Positions 20,701-25,900 of a stretch of DNA of 41,703 bases are shown piece by piece; position 1 is the stretch's first letter; every line of letters begins with the position of its first letter. The stretch lies in the NCBI GenBank assembly GCA_028281705.1, contig JANQJH010000311.1, positions 1-41,703 on the forward strand, written 5' to 3'. The translations under genes were made by a program, and so were the position numbers. Under the pieces are notes generated by a model that was not told where the DNA came from, searched no databases, and saw nothing but the letters and a program-made list of their open reading frames with translations. The stretch comes from Verrucomicrobiales bacterium. Lineage in GTDB: Bacteria > Verrucomicrobiota > Verrucomicrobiia > Verrucomicrobiales > DEV007.

Positions 20701-21478
20701 AGACATCTTGACTCTGGCCAGCGATGCCGATGTCACGCAGGGACCGCCGCACAACACGACGACGACCACCGTGGGCATTCCGGATGATTTGGCGGGTGAC
20801 CAGTTTGTCCTGCGGGAACACTACACTTTGGCCGAATACTTCCCGCCGGCGTCGCCCTTCGTGGGTCAGACTTCCAATACGAATCCGGAGAATCCGGCGG
20901 ACAATGTTTTCTTTTTCGATGGCGGCACGTGGGACACGTATTGGTTGTTTGATGACGGTTTCGGCACCGTCTATTGGGCCTCCCATGGGGACCTGACATT
21001 TGCCGATCGCGGAGATCGGGTGATCGCGCCGGGAGAGGGGCTCTTCCTCGCAAAGAAGGGGAGTGACGTCACCATGCTAGCCCTGGGAGTGGTGCGGAAA
21101 AACGATTTTTATCGTCCGCTGCCTCAGGGATACAGTCTAGTGGCGCCGGGATTTCCCATCAATCAGAATGCGCTGGCGCGTGTCCTCACGCCGCTCGAGT
21201 TCGAGGGCAACGCGGATCCCGATCTGGCCGACCGCTTCTATGATTGGAACGGTGACAAAGATGACTATGAGGCGGCCTATCGTTGTTTCTTCCTGCTGGA
21301 AAACGTCGAGGCGCAGACACCGCGCTGGATCAATGTGGACGACGAGTTCATGCGCGCCGTGGACTTTGACACGACGCTGTTTCCGCAGGATCGATCCAAC
21401 TTTTACTTCCGGGCCAATGCGGCCAAGGAAGGCTACATCATGCGGCTTCCGTGGTGTATCGGGCTGATCGGTGAGTGA
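8783..21478 (+). CDS. giant multidomain secreted surface protein (4231 residues)
   Basis: Signal peptide (about 1-30, WFPILVLFLLNGSHVLSQA). Approximate domains: two P/Homo B-like domains (32-187, 192-348); choice-of-anchor-A/ice-binding-like (349-593); Calx-beta (594-701); SdrD_B (703-813); HWEDGYE module (813-1292); DUF11 (1293-1422); DQN domain (1423-1543); DNRLRE (1588-1762); two jelly-roll/MAM-like repeats starting GFDSVSFSGG (1769-1930, 1938-2092); second scaffold domain (2098-2329); DQN (2332-2452); two DUF11-like (2453-2706); propeller (2711-2945); SdrD_B (2946-3113); propeller (3115-3402); SdrD_B interrupted by LamG (3404-3728); C-terminal module (3731-4231) ending LPWC plus eight residues. 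Highly acidic. No catalytic site and no known sorting signal. Probably a cell-surface or matrix adhesin (inference). It is paired with the small gene after it and paralogous to the giant at 22902. Confidence 0.88.
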   Translation: MKFLSRSSYRVRWFPILVLFLLNGSHVLSQAALFSYENATGGTFDDKGGSSQNPLVRTIEVTDDVLVNDLNVGVNLRHTWRGDARVTLISPSGTSVDIVALPTSDSSDHLDVLLDSASSNALDNNLTNNTNSPYYERTAGPSNSLDAFNGEAALGTWTLQIVDLQAGASSERVGTFNRARLDIDGTAVGAQVIEYETTLSGTFNDKGGASQNPLVRTFTVTDNVTIDDLNVGLNLEHTWRGDVRVTLTSPAGTSVNIAALPSNDSNDHFDVILDSDSGNPLDDNTNNATGSPYYERTAAPSNSLSAFDGELAQGTWTMEIWDLQVGASSERVGTFNRAKLVIEATPNLETFCDSEVFAYAVLVTGSQFNMSNQNSAILGDLGIGAGVAIGAGDGAVTGDAFVDPSATGNLNSLDDTPGFGGSALTVQSVALSSAVSDAHSLATSVGSLVPTQSFGTISSSTVISATAPDGDNVIAIDTLQLPAGAQLNLHGSSTDYFFINVAGKMSFQGGSGMVLTGGLQASHIIVNMLPGSTELNLTRATCYGTFLAVDSGTPTTIVGGSTLFGTVAADALTLSDGSQIDGSIGNTFVCLLPTISVADVSALENLGTVSLTVSVDSPISSDIVFDYATADVSAMAGADYMPTSASGTIPAGALFTNVNVTLIDDGVDESSETFTVDLTAPVGVAIGNGQAEVTITDDDAPVHSSSRIGDLVWDDIDQDGVRDGNEAGISGVTVQLYSGAAPIASTTTDSFGRFSFDGFSAGTYRLRVVESGGLAGAVRTYDEDGGVGAPNGQSVVSLIAQGQHLTADFGYKLPAGYASLKSVVAQEYFVPLPEAHVRRALNELDANSGRVGNQIESVVSVVATTDGTIVCYDHWEDGYETDVANPGQSSTEIWGDNDPSNGIPPGFGVDLIAANDVVALEDQVSLPRNASVIRYDGRDKLIATNTVAVTRAAWGTQPGEVLSGAVEVSSVDQYGTRYESPVGEDLHANQVFEYVAMHVIAANDGTSLTIDTDGDGAVDITTSLNQGEAYQVDGGVQTGATVVANQRVQAHLITGDVRPSGYFETRWYTLYPTEQWTADYYSPVGSTNDLDTNVFAYNPNAGTLTVNYTTEAGSGSFLVGAGETSKFTMPVGAGAHFYSSSGEPFFAIAAVAAEGDVDNDIYDWGFSLVPDGNLTAEAVVGWGPGSGNPSQNGNPIWVIAVDSTTLYVDYDSDPTTGPRTDPQGERYNVDINLDALESVKVFDNTDKDQTGMRLYTLDGTLITAAWGQDPDEANPGNPFLDMGTTILPFPVAAVSKEAALVVDGNANGEANWGDTLEYTITVVNRGSVPVTNITVTDNPPAELAYVGGTTTLDGAPIPDDALGTLFPLDGAGYLVLDLAPGESRVIVYTAGINVGASGIINNVSVATNAGSFVATSEVLVPPSDSITLSTLSLTDMSGTPVDVYLEEETIYISVTDGDQNTDPTVAQTVSVVLTNASGDDLETVTLTETSVNSGVFFGSLPSSATAGLVDQDGTLHAIGGEVVVADYVDPVYGDSASDSLIFGVPSATKTLYFSDPEQSMDRIDPVATGDTSTAAVSFGLGSVPSGTVDLAAFEDTYIDDNNATTNYGSDTVMIVDTSGGGLGEGRLLVKFDLSSIPSGATIDDATLILTKTGGDTGGKDVEVHEVTTAWSAGLATWRSPWGTDGGDYDSTVLDSLAISANQTYSWNSGSLRALVQAWVSGSKSNHGFLLGSPNTGGDDYIFATSEAASGQPVLRVTYSGSGGGGSGTAEDGFDSVSFSGGSGWTGAWTELGESNGAGSGRVRVVSRSGYSTNTFRIGGDEVSLNNRGISRGVDLSGADSAVLTFIHGQSGDDDDEGGSIRLEVSSDGGGSWSRLKTYRLGDNIPNSPSGQSFDISAYASANTQIRFIGSGSTDDTAYFYVDDVLIDYTTSSSAQTALASDGFDSVSFSGGLGWSGNWTEVSEADGPSSGNVRIVSNELRMMHTGYGLQRSVDLSAASSVTLAFETSMYGNGNDDFVVEVSTDGGSVWTTIDTLQSQTTDGSIQLFEETKSYRLENYISLGADTLIRFRVTAGFGDGTQYAGVDNIEITGSGTGADVTTAAFVQTPVMAKDFVVLGGGLISTSAYIDVTAGSLSANPDIGATIYLGSDLIVSLGNPVATSLGGSQYRLDWSGVSVSGELVPAGKAFRLIFENQDPNLAFDLLYDSNTAPSKLNLPTQTIINVDGVEFFDAPYPGGTSISSAGVGQTVYIRITVSDPFGAYDITSIDVVIPPSVSTNLIDTSVVETTASSKVYEFAWNTGSEEAVHQIGLTAYEGTEGIVHTLADEFAVTSQDTGTESYASFTDPVGTPLSALSPNEQACVQVIDHDQNEDPLVAESLLAVISSSTGDLEAVTLTETGIDTGIFTHCLPSSVSGGTGVDDGTVNAPVGATLTVSYVDPDDPNDASEGTAVVLSPSAAISVSTRLSEPVDGTAVVGQFVAFEVVLTNSGATTITSATVTDSFDPACFAVNGDTTPIPDTVAAGSLSWASIGPLAPGASTQATVYLDTVGACDPGVNSVSVTATDEFGTVLLSGPSTAEVTVTQPEVQVTTTVVSPGSGPAIEGDLVTFRVDVENTGTTGIATLPLSQSFSSCLTLDSASVSPSASGSGSLLWDDLGSLAPGGTASVDLVFLATGACDPATVTSDVSFALDVNGDAVPGSSSSADLVIDPLVSVGDSYFVHEDANEIYTIDIETGATALLGATSPTGNMNGLAYDDVTGVSGTLWYVDNVNYDLYKFDVDTGSEIGVIGNLGDSGWTDPVSGGKTDGGAWFDGAYYVGAELTDDIWRVSFNAGFTAITDVVKVADVKVDVGTNVWGDFVISSSGVLYGAENGSIFSYDLNIGGTMEVVVSGATITGLRIGSDGLLYGIGSTDASAPLYQIDLAAKTLASHVVTNLTPGPGDLAGPVTADPVGTVSLGNLIFDDVNADGVFDSGSESGIDGVTVQLFRQGQASGVDLPVDETTTINGGYYLFDVESGNYYVHIPASEFAPGAPLEGFLSSPGFSTDQTLDDDADENGVDLSYPSVSGINSVVVSLSLGSMPVSSGAFATETGADNASDDFRDSNGNLTLDLGFTTVPPGGVLVPDLADCYLASDEGKRLTSFDLVGNSEIDIGSLQIGAFEAIEFDPTTGKLYGAAAHELYEIDRETGAITLMGEFSPASAAAPTGTLGAISFSDVDGLARDTINDIWYGVARIDDDVASGLPDLLFQFDPSTGRYVPGAFGGDDYIEIQKVNSDLHLIDDLTFDPLSATLLGVANGNGAHNFSTTIVEIDTATGGTTDLGQVVFDPDGAGSNPAESLGDVEGLALTLDGAVLVITGDSGNYPETVFALEGVGSGAPVVATKLGELGFGGLYIDYEAITCTVYLNPGEVSGKIYEDIDVNGVFGGSDFGVGGVELELRNGETGLVLATQQTAVNGDYRFSGLAAGSYDVVVLATNFDSGSFLAGRTQTGDPEGNFDNEGVFNAVSLPDGGLGATVTFDGDGDYAETGTGDFGSAAGAFTMTAWVYPDLATQQGGIVGTSHSGGDSGELIMQDGNQFAFQFASVLDVLRSDTRVTVGYWYHLAATFDGSELRFYVNGRLEDSKATSQSASSSDGISVGRVQTGSSDVDFAGDMDAVSYWDAALTSVQIRRLALYGATGIESGLNVYWNWESESGSNDGRDLVSGIRNITLYGNATRVVSPSAATTRLDFGYSGRAKAGDYSAWQVSFGSELEGSDQPGDNVDGDLYDNLMEYAICLHPGTGVPGPGGFFVVPSDDGLNLDALFYRRAGGFPDVTYKLDALAELPLLDTDTWDVISTIPGTGTPPNGVTVTDLGNGIEEVRINDIDTMTPLSADVGFVRLTVELDNGTLVAVSYSQVHGWKETLIEAGHSETFASPFNKTESLSGTIQEVTGTHQLRVTRAIGNFALDQVIDVANKDYYLEIIAGDQAGHRFDIADASGDILTLASDADVTQGPPHNTTTTTVGIPDDLAGDQFVLREHYTLAEYFPPASPFVGQTSNTNPENPADNVFFFDGGTWDTYWLFDDGFGTVYWASHGDLTFADRGDRVIAPGEGLFLAKKGSDVTMLALGVVRKNDFYRPLPQGYSLVAPGFPINQNALARVLTPLEFEGNADPDLADRFYDWNGDKDDYEAAYRCFFLLENVEAQTPRWINVDDEFMRAVDFDTTLFPQDRSNFYFRANAAKEGYIMRLPWCIGLIGE
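8878..9823 (+). repeat. tandem pair of P/Homo B-like domains
   Basis: Two consecutive segments of about 155 residues each carry GTF-DKGG-SQNPLVRT, LNVG-NL-HTWRGD-RVTL-SP-GTSV, SPYYERTA-PSNSL-AF and GASSERVGTFNRA. This matches the proprotein-convertase P-domain, normally found next to subtilase proteases or in large secreted proteins. The copies differ at many synonymous sites, so the duplication is not recent. Confidence 0.75.
18992..19967 (+). other. LamG domain nested inside an SdrD_B domain
   Basis: The SdrD_B fold starts at GKIYEDIDVNGVF and runs to about nt 19304. A LamG/concanavalin-like domain follows (AFTMTAWVYPD, WYHLAATFDGSELRFYVNGRL, GDMDAVSYWDAALTS), and then the final SdrD_B strand TTRLDFGYSG appears at 19935-19967. 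In ordinary SdrD_B domains that LDFGY strand closes the same domain. Confidence 0.6.
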
Positions 21479-21549
21479 TCCCCCTCGTGACAAACTTAAT
21501 AGACCTTGAAAATATAGAATTCTTGAGGTTCCATTTGCCGACAGGTTCG

Positions 21550-22497
21550 ATGACCATGAAAGCGTCCCTATTCAGCGTAGTAATCTTGCTTTTCTTGATT
21601 GGCAGCGGGGCGCCCTGCGCCCATGGGAGTCAGATCAATTGGCAGAGCCGCCCGTTTGCCACGCATCAAACGAGTGAGGGAACGCCGCTGGACGAAACCT
21701 ACCTGTTTGAGTTGGGGGCTTTTCGTGATGGCTTCACGCCGAGCGCGGCGAACACCGGGAGCTGGGCTTCTCACTGGGTGGTGGCGGCGCGCAGTTCTTT
21801 CAACGTGGCTAATGAGGTGTTTGGCGGGAGCCATATTTTGGAGAACAATGAGGCTCCATTCACAACGACGAATCGGGGCTACATTTGGGGGTTTGCCACG
21901 AGCGGAATCAATGAGTGGGTCTTGATTTCTGATCCTTCCTGGCTCTGGCCGGAGACGGGTGATCCTCTTACGTTCCCCGAGGATTGGGCCGTGAGTACGG
22001 CAACGGAAATCATTGTCGGCCAGGTGGATCCCGATGAATCGGCCTTCTTTCTGCAAACGGCACGCATTGACGCAACGGCGCTTTCACCGCGCATCACGGG
22101 TGACCAATGGCTTCGGATCCATTTTTCGGAGGAGCAGCAGGGCGATATTTCCGTCAGTGGATGGGATCGGGATCCCGATGGTGACGGCATCGACAATCTC
22201 ACGGAGTTCGCCCTGGGGACGAACCCCTTGATGCAGGAGCCGGCGGAAACGCTTTCGCTAGTAGACATCGTGCGTGTGGGAGGGTTGGACTATCTCCAGC
22301 TCACGGTGAAGCGACCGGCAAATGTCACGTTGGCCTACACGGTGGAGGCGACGAGTGGTTTTGCCAATTGGCTGAGTGGCCCCCTGGTGACGGAAACCCT
22401 GGTCGACACGCCTAACATGCTTGTCGTCCGCGACAGGACTCCGATCGATTTTCTCGACAGCCGCTTTCTCAGGCTAACGGTTGCGCTAGAGGACTAG
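21550..22497 (+). CDS. small secreted partner protein of the first giant
   Basis: About 315 residues from ATG 21550 (another ATG at 21556): signal peptide MTMKASLFSVVILLFLIGSGAPCAHG, then a secreted protein. The N-terminal half carries INWQSRP, TYLFELGAFRDGFTPSAANTGSW, NEAPF, GYIWGFA and NEWVLISDPSWLWP. Around the middle is DPDGDGIDNLTEFALGTNP, a calcium-type linker repeat, then a beta-rich C-terminal part ending RFLRLTVALED. The whole protein is collinear with the small protein at 33825. The frame is open back to a GTG at 21475 that overlaps the giant's stop, but that would bury the signal peptide; CAGG-like bases 5-8 nt before 21550 favour the later start. 71 bp separate it from the giant, so co-transcription is likely. 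Function unknown; such proteins are typical of Verrucomicrobia secretomes. Confidence 0.82.
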   Translation: MTMKASLFSVVILLFLIGSGAPCAHGSQINWQSRPFATHQTSEGTPLDETYLFELGAFRDGFTPSAANTGSWASHWVVAARSSFNVANEVFGGSHILENNEAPFTTTNRGYIWGFATSGINEWVLISDPSWLWPETGDPLTFPEDWAVSTATEIIVGQVDPDESAFFLQTARIDATALSPRITGDQWLRIHFSEEQQGDISVSGWDRDPDGDGIDNLTEFALGTNPLMQEPAETLSLVDIVRVGGLDYLQLTVKRPANVTLAYTVEATSGFANWLSGPLVTETLVDTPNMLVVRDRTPIDFLDSRFLRLTVALED

Positions 22498-22675
22498 TAG
22501 CGATAGATGATTGGCGTGTCGGCTATTGGATGGGATCGTACGATGGTGACACCATGCGTGGTTACCTCCGCGGGTATCTGACGGTGCCGTTTGTCTCAAA
22601 TGGATGATGCCCCCGAGTTGCGGAGCGATGGCGGGTATCGAACGATAGGAATAGAAAAGTTTGTGAGAGGAGGGA

Positions 22676-22693
22676 GGAATGCTCACGCATTCC
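22676..22693. repeat. REP-like palindrome GGAATGCTCACGCATTCC, copy 1
   Basis: GGAATGC-TCAC-GCATTCC has perfect 7-bp arms and a 4-nt loop. An identical 18-bp copy lies at 22739. Intergenic. Confidence 0.65.
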
Positions 22694-22738
22694 GCTCCGG
22701 TCATCAATGACGTAATGGAAGCGGTGACGCTCCCCCAA

Positions 22739-22756
22739 GGAATGCTCACGCATTCC
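22739..22756. repeat. REP-like palindrome GGAATGCTCACGCATTCC, copy 2
   Basis: Identical to the copy at 22676-22693, 45 bp after it and in the same orientation. The sequence between (22694-22738) includes GTCAT-CA-ATGAC, another short dyad. The pair looks like a small repeat cluster. Confidence 0.65.
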
Positions 22757-22901
22757 CTACGAGGGCATGCTCTCATCGGTGCGAAGCAGAATCGGTGAGT
22801 TCGAGCAGGGGCGAGAATGGTGCGCTTGAGCGCATTGCTGGACTGAACGCATTCTTGTTTTTACGGAAATTTGATTCAGTGTGTTCAGTATTTTTGTTTC
22901 T

Positions 22902-25900
22902 ATGAATATCGCGTCTCCCGGGCTCCTGAAGCCATGCTGTCGGTGGAGGGTTGCTTGCTGGCTGATGACGGGATTTCTGAGTACGCTCCTTCATCTCCAA
23001 GCCAATGGCGGCGGAAGTGCCCAGCAGTACCTCGTGCCATTGCCTGAGAATGAAGTGCGCATTGCTTTGGAGTCCTTGCTGGAATCAAGAGGGAACAATC
23101 CCGTCGGTTCGGAGATCAATTCGATCATTTCGATTGTTGCCGGCCTCGATGGTACGGTGATCTGCTATGATCACTGGGAGGATGGTTATGAATCCGACCT
23201 CGCCGCGCCGGTGCAGCCTTCCACGCTGATTTGGGGAGATGGGGATTCCTCTAACGGAATTCCGCCCGGGTATGGAGTCGATCTTCTCGAGCCCGGCGAT
23301 GTCATTGCATTGGAAAACACCATGGATGTCCCGCGAAATCCGACGGAGGTTCGCTATGACGGACGTGACCGTTTTGAAACCAATCGTCCTGTAGCGATGA
23401 CGCGTGCCGCCTGGGCGGAATCGCCCGGGCCGGTACTTGCCGGTGCGGTGGAAGTGATGCCGACCAAGGATCTGGGATTGCAATTCGTCGCGCCCGTCGG
23501 CGAAGACACGGACTTGGATCAGGTTTACGAGTATGTCTCACTCTTCGTTCAGGCGACTGAGAATGCTAGCAGTGTTACTATTGACGCCGATGCCGATGGC
23601 TCGGCCGACTTTACGACGACGCTCCAGCGAGGCGAGACCTACTTCCTCGACGGCGGCATCGATCAAGGGGCCACCATTTCTTCGACCCAGCCGATACAAG
23701 TGCATTTGTTGACCGGTGATCTCTACCCCAGCGGGAGTTACGAAACCAGGTGGTACACCTTGTTTCCGCGATCGGATTGGTCCAGCGAATACTATTCGCC
23801 GGTGGGATCGGCCGATAAGGCAGACTCGTCCTTGATCATTTACAATCCGCATTCGAGTTCACTCGCCGTGCGCTATGTCACGCGCTCGGGTAGCGGTTCG
23901 ATACAGGTCCCGGCTGAGGATACGAGGGACTTGGAGCTTCCCTTTGAATCCGGAGCGAAGCTCTTCACGCAGGATGGTCGGGATTTTTCGGTCATCGCAG
24001 CCGTGGCCTCCTCGGGTAATGTGGATAATGACGTTTACGATTGGGGATTCTCGCTCGTGCCCAACGGCAACTTGACTCAGGAAGCACTGGTGGGCTGGGG
24101 GCCCGGAGTTGCCGGAAATGCAAACCTGAACGGCAATCCGGTCTTTGTCACTGCGGTGGAGGATACTACGGTTTACATCGACTTCGATGGCGATCCTCTC
24201 ACGGGATCGAATACCGATCCCTTGGGGCGCCAGTACGACGAGACGCGTTCGGTCAAAGCCCTGGAGTCGCATCGGATTTTTGACGACGGCGATGATGATC
24301 AAACGGGAATGCGCCTCTACACGGTGGATGGCGTCCGCATCACGGCGGCATGGGGACAGGATCCGGATTCATCGAACCCGGGCAATCCCTTCCTCGACCT
24401 GGGGACCACCGTACTGCCCTTTCCCAGTGCCTCGGTGGAGATCGTCTCCGCTCTGGTGACGGATGTGGCCGGAAACGGCGTTCCCGATGTCGGTGACACC
24501 GTGGAATACGTGGCAACGGTATCCAATCTCAGCGACACCTCGATCTCGGTGAGCAACATCGCGCTTTTGAACACCATTCCGGCGGAGATTACCTACATCG
24601 CCGGGAGCTCGACGTTGAATGGCGTCTCGGTTCAGGATGACGGCGTCGGCACTCCTTATCCATTTGATGCGGGCGGCCAGGCGGTGTCGGACTTGGGGCC
24701 GGGCGAGTTTCACGAGGTTCGTTATGAGGCGATCATCACTTCGGGTGGAGGGACCGTGACAAACATTTTCACTGCCGTGACGGACATCGGCGACCTCACT
24801 GATTCCGATAGCATGGATGTCCCCGAGCCGCTGACTCAGGCCACGGTGGTCCAGGATGTGACCCTGCTGGTAGACGCGAATAGCAATGGCTTGGCAGAGT
24901 TGGGTGATGTTCTGCAATACCAGATCACGGCTTACAATAGTGGGGCGGTGCTCCTGACCGGTGTTCGATTGCTAGACACGTTGCCCGGGGAGCTGACGTA
25001 TGTGGGCGGCAGCTCAACGGTCAATGGCGGGGGTATTTCGGACGATGGAGCGGGGACGCCCTTTCCCTTTGATGTATCGGGCTACGCGACACCGGATTTG
25101 GCGGTGGGGAGTTCGCACACCTATTCCTTTCGGGCCACCGTGGCCGCGAGCAATGTGACCATTGTCAATCAGGCTGATTTGATCACCGATTCGGGCACAT
25201 TCGGTTCGACGAGCGAGGTCGTGGTGGCGCCGGCCCCGGCTGTGCCTACCGTGACCGTGAACGCGGCAGTTCTGGTGGATCACAACGGAAACGGCCAGGC
25301 GGACTATGGCGACGACGTGCGCTACACGATCCATTTGTACAACGGCGGTCTTGGACTGCTGACGGGAATCTCCCTGATCGACGATCTACCAGCGGGGCTG
25401 GCTTATGATCCTGCGACGGCCACTTTGAATTCGGGGCCTGTGAGTGATGATGCCAGCGGGACACCTTTTCCCTTTGATGGGCTCGGAATCGTGCTCGCTG
25501 ATCTGGCTTCGGGATCCTCTCATATTCTCACATTTGACGCCGGGGTGGTGGTGTTTGGAACGCAGATCGTCAACGAGGCCGTGGTCTCGACGAGCGCGGG
25601 CGATATCTCGGGCAGTCATACATTGAAGGTGCCGGCACTTGCGGGAACCGTTGCCAATCTGACACTGACCGATGCGGGCGGAACTCCCGTGCTCGTCTAT
25701 ACCGAGGGTGACACCGTGTATCTCCGGGTGGAGGACGCCGACCAAGATGTCTCGTCCTCAGTGGCGGAGAAAATCGACGCGACTTTGAGCAATGTGGACG
25801 GTGGTGATGTCGAAGGGGTGGTCCTGACCGAGACCGGTCTGGCGACGGGTGTCTTTGAGGGATCCATCGCCTCATCGGTATCCACTGGATTGAGCGCCCA

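Larger units (their letters stand above)
22498..22901. other. 404-bp intergenic region between the two gene pairs
   Basis: No gene is supported. Two copies of an 18-bp perfect palindrome lie within 80 bp (22676-22693, 22739-22756). A minus-strand open frame through them (22486-22776) reads a repeated ECVSIP peptide only because of the DNA repeats and is rejected. AT-rich sequence at 22855-22901 is the probable promoter zone of the second giant, without a clear -35/-10 pair. Confidence 0.6.

Noticed and set aside
21400..21478. PEP-CTERM, LPXTG or type IX sorting signal at the giant C-terminus
   Set aside because: Both giants end in LPWC plus a short acidic tail, with no hydrophobic helix, no basic tail and no known sorting motif.
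21475..21549. GTG start overlapping the stop of giant 1 for the small partner
   Set aside because: It would add 25 residues ahead of a good signal peptide. The paralogue at 33825 starts at the equivalent MTM.
22486..22776. 96-codon minus-strand frame with repeated ECVSIP
   Set aside because: The peptide repeat is produced by the two 18-bp palindromes. It is a translation of non-coding repeat DNA.
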